Shown here: positions 13,838-21,326 of the stretch, piece by piece
Layout of the letters: the number at the start of each line of letters is the position of its first letter
How positions within the stretch are numbered: position 1 is the stretch's first letter
Assembly: GCA_947447815.1 (NCBI GenBank)
Contig: CANFLJ010000001.1
Span: 1 to 30,315, forward strand
Length of the DNA stretch: 30,315 nt
Direction: 5' to 3'
From: Chitinophagaceae bacterium
GTDB taxonomy: Bacteria; Bacteroidota; Bacteroidia; Chitinophagales; Chitinophagaceae
The notes under the pieces: model-generated
Databases searched by the model: none
Told to the model about the DNA's origin: nothing
Seen by the model: only the letters and a program-made list of their open reading frames with translations
Program-made: the position numbers and the translations under genes

Positions 13838-16315
13838 TTGTTGTATACCATTCCCGAAATAGCTAAGATTATAAATGCGGAAATGCGCAGTGGCAGCCAT
13901 GCCGCGGGCAGCATACCCAGCATCAAAATAGATCATCTGCTGACCGATAGCCGCAAAATAGTACTTCCAAAGTCTTCCTTGTTCTTTGCGCTGAAAAGCA
14001 GCCGCAGAAGCGGCGAGGACTTTATAGCCGAAGTATACGAAAGAAGGGTAAGGCATTTTGTGGTGGAAAGAGATTTTGATTGCAGTCCTTTTCCGGAGGC
14101 CATCTTTCTGCTGGTAGATAATGTGCTGGAGGCCCTGCAGGACCTGGCGAGCCATCACCGTGCCTGCTTTGATTATCCGGTAATAGGTATTACGGGTAGT
14201 AATGGTAAAACCATTGTAAAAGAATGGCTGAACGAACTTCTGGAAGACGATTATAAGATAGTGCGTAGTCCGCGGAGCTACAACTCGCAGATTGGGGTGC
14301 CGCTGAGTGTATGGGAGATGAACCATCATCATACCCTGGCGATATTTGAGGCGGGAATATCCACCGTGAACGAGATGGCTACCCTACAATCGGTAATACG
14401 CCCTGGTATTGGCATACTGACCAATATAGGATCGGCACATGACGAGGGTTTTAAAGATACTAAAGAGAAACTGAAAGAGAAGATTAAACTATTTAGTGAG
14501 GCGGAATATGTGGTGGCGGAATATGGGCTGATACCGAAGGATGCGCTGAAGGCTAAGCAACTTACCTGGAGCTTTATAAATGAGGGTGCCGACCTGTTTA
14601 TAGCGGGCATAGAAAAACATGCTGCTAAAACAACGCTGGAGATACGCTATCAGGAACATCCATTTAAACTAACTATACCATTTACCGATAGTGCCTCTAT
14701 CAGCAATGCGGTAACCTGCATAACGCTGATGCTGCTACTGGGTATTGACTTTGCTACGATAGAATCGAGATTGCAATTGCTGAAGGGGGTAGAAATGCGT
14801 TTGCAACTGAAAACGGGGGTGAACAACTGCTTTCTGATAAATGATAGTTACAGCAACGATATATCCTCGCTGAGCATAGCGCTGGACTACCTGAAACAGC
14901 AATCGGGCAAGAATAAAACGACGGTGATACTCTCGGATATATTTCAGTCGGGGGTGGATGATATGGCCCTATACAAGCAGGTAGCGGAAGCCCTTGCGGA
15001 AAGGGGCATTGACCGACTGGTGGCCGTGGGTAAACATATCAATAAGGCGCTGTACCTTTTTCAGGCTGCGGTGGCTAAGGTGGAACTATACTCATCGACC
15101 GAGAACTTTCTGCGTCAGACTACTACCCACCACTTTAAGGATGAATACATATTGCTGAAGGGTGCGAGGGTTTTTGAGTTTGAAAGGATTGCGAATAAGC
15201 TGAGTCAGAAAGTACATCAGACGGTGCTGGAGATAAACCTGTCGGCACTGGTAAAGAACCTGAAAATATACCAGCAACACCTGTTGCCTTCTACCAAGCT
15301 GATGGCGATGGTAAAGGCCTATGGCTACGGTAGCGGCAGCGCGGAAGTGGCGAGGGTATTGCAATATCATAAAGTAGATTATCTGGCGGTGGCCTATGCG
15401 GATGAAGGAGTGGAGCTGCGTAAGGCGGGCATTAGTCTACCCATCATGGTGATGAATGCAGATGAAGAGGCCTTTGATGCGATGGTGGAAAATAACCTGG
15501 AGCCGGAGATCTATTCATTTAATATCTACAATGCTTTTCATGCTTACCTGGTAAGACAGGGGATCAAGCAACATCCTATTCATATAAAGATTAATACGGG
15601 CATGAACCGCCTGGGCTTTGAGCATCTGGATGCAGTGGAGCTGGGTAAACTTTTGATAGAAAGAAAGACGATGGTGGTGCAATCGGCGTTCAGTCACCTT
15701 GCTGCCAGCGAGGATGATGGCATGGATGAATTTACTGCTCATCAGACTTATCTGTTTGATGGTTTCTGTGGCACCTTGAAAAACATTATAGGCTATGGGT
15801 TTATAAAGCATGTGGCCAACTCGGCGGCTATCTTCCGTCACCCCGGCTACCAGTATAATATGGTGCGTCTGGGCATTGGACTATATGGTGTAGACTCGGC
15901 ATCGCTACCGGGTATCCGTCTGGAGAATGTGGCATCGCTGAAGACGACCATTGCTCAGATAAGGACTATCAGTGCGGGCGAAACAGTGGGCTACAACCGT
16001 AGGGGCACCGTGGAAAGAACCAGTAGAATTGCTACCATCCGTATTGGCTACGCCGACGGTTATAGCAGGCGAATGGGTAATGGCGCTGGGTTTGTGTATG
16101 TACGCAACAGAAGAGTACCGGTAATAGGGAATGTATGTATGGATATGACGATGATAGATGTAACGGATATTCCGGATATAGCGGAGGGTGATGTGGTGGA
16201 AGTATTTGGCCCGAACATTCCGGTAGAGGAGATAGCGCTGGAATGTGATACGATTGCCTACGAGATACTTACGGGGATTAGCCAGCGGGTGAAGCGGGTT
16301 TATATTGAGGAGTAG
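13838..16315 (+). CDS. murF-alr: Bifunctional MurF ligase / alanine racemase
   Basis: 825 residues. The N-terminal half is MurF, which joins D-Ala-D-Ala to UDP-MurNAc-tripeptide: TDSRK (36-40), Walker-type GITGSNGKT (117-125), then SPRSYNSQIGVPLS. The C-terminal half (from about residue 455) is a PLP-dependent alanine racemase: AMVKAYGYGSG with Lys493 as PLP lysine, IGYADGYSR with Tyr738 as the opposite catalytic base, and a conserved NVCMDMTMID stretch. The fusion, known in Bacteroidota, joins D-Ala production to its use in the wall precursor. No ATG fits: the in-frame upstream stop is at 13805, and the MurF fold begins LYTIPEIAKI, so TTG at 13838 (or 13841) is the likely start. Codon use is more G+C-rich than in the helicase operon, as for a resident housekeeping gene. 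Cytoplasmic. Confidence 0.95.
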   Translation: MLYTIPEIAKIINAEMRSGSHAAGSIPSIKIDHLLTDSRKIVLPKSSLFFALKSSRRSGEDFIAEVYERRVRHFVVERDFDCSPFPEAIFLLVDNVLEALQDLASHHRACFDYPVIGITGSNGKTIVKEWLNELLEDDYKIVRSPRSYNSQIGVPLSVWEMNHHHTLAIFEAGISTVNEMATLQSVIRPGIGILTNIGSAHDEGFKDTKEKLKEKIKLFSEAEYVVAEYGLIPKDALKAKQLTWSFINEGADLFIAGIEKHAAKTTLEIRYQEHPFKLTIPFTDSASISNAVTCITLMLLLGIDFATIESRLQLLKGVEMRLQLKTGVNNCFLINDSYSNDISSLSIALDYLKQQSGKNKTTVILSDIFQSGVDDMALYKQVAEALAERGIDRLVAVGKHINKALYLFQAAVAKVELYSSTENFLRQTTTHHFKDEYILLKGARVFEFERIANKLSQKVHQTVLEINLSALVKNLKIYQQHLLPSTKLMAMVKAYGYGSGSAEVARVLQYHKVDYLAVAYADEGVELRKAGISLPIMVMNADEEAFDAMVENNLEPEIYSFNIYNAFHAYLVRQGIKQHPIHIKINTGMNRLGFEHLDAVELGKLLIERKTMVVQSAFSHLAASEDDGMDEFTAHQTYLFDGFCGTLKNIIGYGFIKHVANSAAIFRHPGYQYNMVRLGIGLYGVDSASLPGIRLENVASLKTTIAQIRTISAGETVGYNRRGTVERTSRIATIRIGYADGYSRRMGNGAGFVYVRNRRVPVIGNVCMDMTMIDVTDIPDIAEGDVVEVFGPNIPVEEIALECDTIAYEILTGISQRVKRVYIEE

Positions 16316-16319
16316 GTTA

Positions 16320-16366
16320 ATGTGATAATTTGATGATTTGAAAATTTGATAATGAATACAAATACA
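16320..16366 (-). repeat. Intergenic TCAAAT repeat, copy 8
   Basis: ATGTGATAATTTGATGATTT and onward to AATGAATACAAATACA. Its core is identical to copy 2 and it begins 5 bp after the murF-alr stop. A GAGGCAA-rich module (16364-16410), a TTTTTAATT module (16440-16462) and a CTTTTTACTTT module (16506-16540) follow. Confidence 0.8.
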
Positions 16367-16601
16367 GGGCAAAGAGGCAAGGAGTAATACAAGGAACAAA
16401 GGCAACGAGGCACATAGGTATACAGGAACAGCCAATACAAATTAAAAATTAAGAATTAAAAATAGAATACAAATACACGGTACAAAGGTTTGGGTTAATA
16501 CTGGCTTTTTTTTACTTTTTGTTTTTTACTTTTTACTTTATTAAACTACTTTGTTTGGGTATGGCTTTCTTTTTAAATCAACTTTTTCATACTACTTATA
16601 T

Positions 16602-19487
16602 ATGAGATACCGGATCTTTTTTATATTAACCTTTTTACTAATGATTGCTGTGGCTAGTGAAGCTCAGCAGTTTTATCGTACCAGTAAGCCTGCCAGACGG
16701 TGGGTGGATAGTGTATATAAATCGCTTAGCAAGGAGGAACGTATTGCTCAGCTGATGGTGGTGCGTGCACATAGTAATCTGGGACCTGAACATGTGGCGG
16801 AGCTTACTCAAATAATTAAAAAGTATAATGTAGGGGGACTCTGCTTTTTTCAGGGTGGACCGGTAAGAGAGGCTATGCTGACCAACTACTATCAGCAGCT
16901 TTCCAAGACCCCTCTGATGGTTTGTATAGATGGTGAATGGGGACTGGGTATGCGACTGGATAGTGTAGTGAACTTTCCTCGTCAGATGATGATTGGCGCT
17001 GTGGCTGATAGCAATATAGTATATGCCTTTGGTAAGGCCGTGGCCAGACAGTGTAAGCGACTGGGCATACAGGTGAACTATGCTCCGGTGACCGACATTA
17101 ACAACAACCCTGACAACCCCGTAATTAATGACAGAAGCTTTGGAGAGAACAAGTATAAAGTAGCCTCGTTTGCTACCGCCTACATGCGTGGGCTGCAGGA
17201 TGAAAATGTGATGGCCTGTGCAAAGCATTTTCCTGGACATGGTGATGTGGCCGTGGATAGTCACCTGGATCTTCCGGTAATGAATAAAACCCTTGAGCAG
17301 CTGGATTCGCTAGAGCTATACCCTTTCCGAAGGATCATTAATGCGGGTGTGGCGAGTGTGATGAATGCACACCTGTACATTCCATCGATAGATACTACCG
17401 CTAACAGGGCTACTTCGCTTTCGTACAAAAATGTAACGGGATTGCTGAAGAACGAACTGGGTTTTAAAGGCATAGCCGTAACAGATGGTCTGGAGATGAA
17501 GGGGATTGCGAAATTTTATCCTGCAGGCGAAGCTTCGGTACAATCGCTGATAGCAGGAAATGATATGCTTTGTCTGCCAGGCGACATAGAAGGCAGTATA
17601 CAAAAAACGATGCTGGCACTGAAGCACCGATTGATAAAAAGAAAGGAATTTAAGGCGAGAGTAAAGAAGATATTGCTGTCGAAATATAACCTGCAACTTA
17701 ATCATGTATCGCCAATAGATACCGCCCATATAACAGAAGATATTAATAAAAATACCGCCGACATCAATACCCTGATTGCCAACAATGCCATCACCCTGGT
17801 AAAGCAGGAAACTGCGGGTATACTTCCTGTAACTGCAAAGGATAAACTGGCGTATATAGCAATAGGTACAGGAGTTGACAATGCTATTATCCGGTACCTG
17901 AAAACGAAGGTCGGCATAACTGTATTTTACCTTAATACCACAACTGATTCTGTACGCAGTTCTTTATTGATAGACAGTATTGCAAATGCGGGTTATACTA
18001 AGATAATTGCAGGCATACATCATTATAGCAGGAGACCTGCTAATAACTTCGGTATTGCAGGACCGAATCTGTATGCCATACAGTTGCTGGCAAAAAAGAA
18101 GCATGCTATTATGGTGGCATTTGGTAATCCTTACTTCATCAGAAACTTTGCTGCGGCTGCCAATATCATGGCCTGCTATGAAGATGATGATATCACGCAG
18201 ACTGTTGCTGCACAGATGCTGCTGGGCTATCTGCAACCTAAGGGTACTCTGCCCGTATCGGTTAATAATACCCTGAAAGCAGGTACTGGCATTGTAAGCA
18301 GTGCACTTGCAGTGAATGAAACAGGGATAAATACCAGCGCTATAGATAGTATTGTACAAAATGGCCTGTTGGAAAAAGCATTTCCTGGCTGCAGCATAAT
18401 GGCTATTTATAAAGGCAAGATAGTACTGCATAAAACCTATGGATTTACCGACAATGAACATGCAGTGCCTGTAAGTAAAAACATGCTGTATGATGTTGCC
18501 TCTATAACCAAAGTAGCTGCTACCACCCTTGCAGTAATGAAGCTGTATGACGAACAGAAAATAAAGCTGGATGATACTTTGGGCATGTATCTTCCCCTTA
18601 CCCGTAATACAGAGATAGGAGGATTGACTATCCGCAACCTGATGATTCATCAGGCTGGACTGGTATCCTTTATTCCATTTTACAAAGAGCTAACCGATAC
18701 CCTGAAAGGAAAGGTAAAGCCTAGTTATTTTAGTAGCACCTATAGCACAGCATTTCCTATTCCTGTTGCTGAAAATATGTATCTGAGAAAGGACTGGAAC
18801 GATACGATGTATAGCAGAATAACCAACAGTAAACTGGTAAATAAAGGACGATATGTATATAGTGATAACGATTTTATACTGATGGGGAAAGTAGTAGAAA
18901 GCATTACCCATCAATCGCTGGAAGATTATGTAACAGAACAGTTTTATCTGCCGATGCAACTGAACAATATTGGTTATCATCCACTGGATAAATTTTATGC
19001 GCAAGCGATTGTTCCATCGGAAAAAGACAACTGGTTTAGAAAGCAAACTTTACAGGGTTATGTAAACGACGAGGGCGCTGCTATGATGGGTGGTGCAGCA
19101 GGACATGCAGGACTGTTTGCCAATGCCGAAAACCTTGGAATTTTGTTTCAGATGTTGCTGAATAAAGGCAGCTGGAATGGAAGAATCTACATACAACCTT
19201 CTACGGTAGATTTATTTACCGGATACCATAGTAAACAAAGCAGAAGGGGACTGGGATTTGATAAACCGGAATTACATAATCAGGGTAAGGATCATTATCC
19301 ATGCCCTTCAATATCGAGCGCTGCCTTTGGGCATACCGGATTTACGGGCACCTGTGTATGGGCCGATCCTGCGAAGGAACTGGTATTTGTATTTTTGAGT
19401 AACCGAACATATCCTGACAGGAAAAATACTTTATTGAATAGTATGAATATCAGGGGTAAGTTGCTGGAGGAGTGCTACAAGTTTTAG
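16602..19487 (+). CDS. Secreted GH3 glycosidase fused to a beta-lactamase-like serine hydrolase
   Basis: 961 residues from the ATG at 16602, chosen because it begins a signal peptide (MRYRIFF, hydrophobic core, ASEAQQ). The open frame starts 17 codons earlier at 16551, and positions below count from there. A GH3 N-terminal domain of the NagZ (beta-N-acetylglucosaminidase) type shows KHFPGHG (225-231), the DSH catalytic loop (D236, H238) and VTDGLEM with Asp312 as nucleophile. A GH3 C-terminal-like sandwich spans about 400-590. The last part is a class C beta-lactamase/penicillin-binding-like hydrolase: SITK (Ser651, Lys654), YSDN (Tyr770) and HTG (928-930). Likely exported to periplasm or surface to trim muropeptides or aminosugar oligomers. 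The serine domain could be a peptidase or esterase. Similar two-domain proteins occur in Bacteroidota. Substrate is not shown by the sequence. Confidence 0.9.
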   Translation: MRYRIFFILTFLLMIAVASEAQQFYRTSKPARRWVDSVYKSLSKEERIAQLMVVRAHSNLGPEHVAELTQIIKKYNVGGLCFFQGGPVREAMLTNYYQQLSKTPLMVCIDGEWGLGMRLDSVVNFPRQMMIGAVADSNIVYAFGKAVARQCKRLGIQVNYAPVTDINNNPDNPVINDRSFGENKYKVASFATAYMRGLQDENVMACAKHFPGHGDVAVDSHLDLPVMNKTLEQLDSLELYPFRRIINAGVASVMNAHLYIPSIDTTANRATSLSYKNVTGLLKNELGFKGIAVTDGLEMKGIAKFYPAGEASVQSLIAGNDMLCLPGDIEGSIQKTMLALKHRLIKRKEFKARVKKILLSKYNLQLNHVSPIDTAHITEDINKNTADINTLIANNAITLVKQETAGILPVTAKDKLAYIAIGTGVDNAIIRYLKTKVGITVFYLNTTTDSVRSSLLIDSIANAGYTKIIAGIHHYSRRPANNFGIAGPNLYAIQLLAKKKHAIMVAFGNPYFIRNFAAAANIMACYEDDDITQTVAAQMLLGYLQPKGTLPVSVNNTLKAGTGIVSSALAVNETGINTSAIDSIVQNGLLEKAFPGCSIMAIYKGKIVLHKTYGFTDNEHAVPVSKNMLYDVASITKVAATTLAVMKLYDEQKIKLDDTLGMYLPLTRNTEIGGLTIRNLMIHQAGLVSFIPFYKELTDTLKGKVKPSYFSSTYSTAFPIPVAENMYLRKDWNDTMYSRITNSKLVNKGRYVYSDNDFILMGKVVESITHQSLEDYVTEQFYLPMQLNNIGYHPLDKFYAQAIVPSEKDNWFRKQTLQGYVNDEGAAMMGGAAGHAGLFANAENLGILFQMLLNKGSWNGRIYIQPSTVDLFTGYHSKQSRRGLGFDKPELHNQGKDHYPCPSISSAAFGHTGFTGTCVWADPAKELVFVFLSNRTYPDRKNTLLNSMNIRGKLLEECYKF

Positions 19488-19568
19488 AACGTGAACAAAG
19501 GCAAAGAGGCAATAGGCAAAGAGGCAAGAGGAATACAAATACAAGGAGGTAGGAGGTAGGAGGCAGGA

Positions 19569-19618
19569 GAATACAAATTAGCTAATTTGCTGATGTGATA
19601 ATGTGCTAATTAATACAA
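19569..19618 (-). repeat. Intergenic TCAAAT repeat, copy 9 (diverged)
   Basis: AATACAAATTAGCTAATTTG, then CTGATGTGATAATGTGC and TAATTAATACAAGG. It keeps the borders and spacing of the family, but several units have changed. Confidence 0.5.
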
Positions 19619-19798
19619 GGTAAGAGGCAAGCGGAATTCAGACTATTTTGATCCTGCTTTATTCTTAATGCTATACTCTTAACACGCTGTTTTCCCTGAT
19701 AAATAGCCGAATAAAAAGTATATCCCTTCATTGTTGATTAATGGATACCTTATATACTCTGAGCATTATTTTATATAGTTTTCATTTTAAGATTTTGT

Positions 19799-19934
19799 CT
19801 CATAGCCGGCAGGCTCTGTTCATACACCACCACTGCTGACTCCTTGTCTTACCCACTAAAGTGGGCTCAACATTTTGGCTATCGCCAAAACCGGACCGAC
19901 TGATGTGGCTTGTGTATGAACGGGTGACAACGAG
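19799..19934 (-). repeat. Nested-hairpin repeat element, copy B
   Basis: Inverted relative to copy A at 10880-11018 and matching it over its whole length with few substitutions and 3 bp of length difference. The outer arms GTTCATACAC/GTGTATGAAC and both inner hairpins are kept. Similarity stops at CTCGTTGTCAC on one side and shortly beyond CATAGCCGGC on the other, which defines the element's ends. Confidence 0.75.
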
Positions 19935-20070
19935 TAGGACAGCTTAAATAATACTTTGAACATGCCTTATTCGTAGTTCTTTTAGTGTTATAAATTCATT
20001 TCCCAAAACAACACTTCATTAATAAAGTAAATAATTCTGTAATATCGGCTATCGATTATGTAGTTGAGTG

Positions 20071-20922
20071 TTATTTATTTTTGAGGAGGTTTACTACATC
20101 TACTGTAAGTCCGGCTGAAATGCAATTGGTTAATGCATCTACTTTTTTCCTAGACACAAAAGAACTAAGTGTTGCAGTACCAATAAGATGGAAATTTTTT
20201 ACTCCTAAAGATATCATAGCAGTAGGTTCAAAGGTTACCAGATAATCGTTGCTATTCACATTCATTTTGAAGTAGTCCTTTTCGTTTGTTGTATAATTAT
20301 TGTCTGCAAATTGGTAGTTGAATGCGGAGATTTTTCCTACTAAAGCAAGCGAAATATTTGGGATAGGATTTATATAAAAACCTGGTTGAATAAAGAAGGT
20401 ATTGATGGAACCATTCTGATGTCGTTCATATTTATTAGTATCGCTGGAAAAACCGCTTTCATTCATTGAAAACTGACCTATGCTATACCCGGCATATGTA
20501 CTAAAAAAGATTGTTTTTGTTTTGTTTACAGGAGTATAATATCCCAACATAAACTCCTGAGTACTTCTGCTGGTGTGCACATTAGAAGAATCGTAATAGT
20601 TGTACTCTACAGGCTTAAATAATCCACCATTACTCCGATAATAAATAGTATGATCGCTCATATAATTGTAACTATACCCAATAGCCCAATGATTGCTAAT
20701 TGCATAAGCTGTTTTAAATGCTAGGCCATATATGGTGGCTTTGCCTTGTGATCCCAAGGAGCCTTCGGCACTTAATTTAGATTCTCCTTTCTTTTCTAAT
20801 ACTGGAATATTAGGAGTAGGCACATAGTATAAAAACCTGTGGGAGGAACAGGCTGTTAAGGACAATATCAATGACAGGATGATTGTACTCTTTATTTTAT
20901 CAGCTAAAAGGTATAAAGACAT
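20071..20922 (-). CDS. Lipoprotein with predicted outer-membrane beta-barrel character
   Basis: 283 residues. The N-terminus has a lipoprotein signal: hydrophobic run, then LTAC with Cys25 as lipidated residue, followed by SSHRFLYYVPTPNIP. The remainder is rich in alternating hydrophobic and aromatic strands (GLAFKTAYAISNHWAIGYSY, EFMLGYYTPVN, TIFFSTYAGYSIGQF, FFIQPGFYINP, FNYQFADNNYTT), a pattern of small 8- to 10-strand outer-membrane barrels. No enzyme motif is seen. It is probably a cell-envelope protein of unknown role, perhaps structural. It is monocistronic and leftward. No convincing TAnnTTTG promoter was found, and the repeat at 20947 lies just upstream. Confidence 0.75.
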   Translation of the reverse strand: MSLYLLADKIKSTIILSLILSLTACSSHRFLYYVPTPNIPVLEKKGESKLSAEGSLGSQGKATIYGLAFKTAYAISNHWAIGYSYNYMSDHTIYYRSNGGLFKPVEYNYYDSSNVHTSRSTQEFMLGYYTPVNKTKTIFFSTYAGYSIGQFSMNESGFSSDTNKYERHQNGSINTFFIQPGFYINPIPNISLALVGKISAFNYQFADNNYTTNEKDYFKMNVNSNDYLVTFEPTAMISLGVKNFHLIGTATLSSFVSRKKVDALTNCISAGLTVDVVNLLKNK

Positions 20923-20946
20923 AGATATAATTCAGGTGCAATATAA

Positions 20947-20999
20947 ATACAAATTTGATGATTTGATATTTTGATGATTTGATAATGTATACAAATACA
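20947..20999 (-). repeat. Intergenic TCAAAT repeat, copy 10
   Basis: AATACAAATTTGATGATTTG, then ATATTTTGATGATTTGATAA and TGTATACAAATACA. The period is kept and one additional unit is present compared with copy 2. Confidence 0.7.
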
Positions 21000-21060
21000 G
21001 AGGTCTCTGAATGCAGCTAATGCTTAGTAATACAACTGCTGATTTATATTCTATCTTCCA

Positions 21061-21100
21061 TAAAAAAGAGACGGCCACTTTTGGAGTGACCGCCTCTTTA
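21061..21100 (-). terminator. Intrinsic terminator for the leftward T9SS cargo gene
   Basis: On the minus strand AAAGAG (21099-21094) pairs with CTCTTT (21070-21065) and CACT with AGTG, with CGG/CCG between and two mismatches. The stem closes a short loop and runs into TTTTTTA. It lies 230 bp beyond the stop at 21327, leaving a long 3' untranslated region. Confidence 0.6.
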
Positions 21101-21164
21101 ACCCAGAATACGCAATAGATATTCTATTACAAACTCCAAATGCGTCAAACACCAGTATTTGCTT

Positions 21165-21211
21165 GATTTTTTGTTATTACCATAGTTTACTATGCTTGCT
21201 AACAAAAAATC
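21165..21211. repeat. Inverted repeat with inner hairpin
   Basis: GATTTTTTGTTA (21165-21176) and TAACAAAAAATC (21200-21211) are perfect 12-bp complements, and between them CATAG-TTTA-CTATG (21181-21194) forms a second perfect stem. It lies in the 3' region of the T9SS cargo gene and could be a transcript-stabilising structure, an upstream terminator or a small repeat element. Confidence 0.6.
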
Positions 21212-21326
21212 TGCTCAAACACTTGTCTTTATTGCATTTGTAGCTTTCATAACGAATCCTACTGCGAAATCTAGGTTTACCCATGAAACTCTACTGCTAT
21301 GAACGCAGATTATTAACTCTACCCTA

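Larger units (their letters stand above)
19488..20070. other. Spacer with GAGGCAA module and hairpin element
   Basis: The 583 bp between convergent genes contain a GAGGCAA/GGAGGTA purine-rich module (19498-19565), a diverged TCAAAT copy (19569-19618) and nested-hairpin copy B (19799-19934). The rest (19620-19798 and 19935-20070) shows nothing recognisable. No intrinsic terminator was evident for either gene. Confidence 0.55.
20923..21326. other. Spacer with repeat copy 10, terminator and paired hairpin
   Basis: The 404 bp between two leftward genes hold TCAAAT copy 10 (20947-20999), the terminator-like hairpin (21061-21100) and a large inverted repeat (21165-21211). No gene is visible. Confidence 0.6.

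Noticed and set aside
13739..14332. 197-codon minus-strand frame opposite murF-alr
   Set aside because: It is the antisense shadow of a clear conserved enzyme, with no recognisable protein features of its own.
16551..16601. Upstream start for the GH3 fusion
   Set aside because: The 17 extra codons would place a non-signal sequence before a normal signal peptide that begins at the ATG at 16602.
21165..21211. Classical terminator directly after the T9SS cargo gene
   Set aside because: The arms are perfect, but the strand's T-rich run lies within the stem and not after it. The hairpin at 21061-21100 fits a terminator better.
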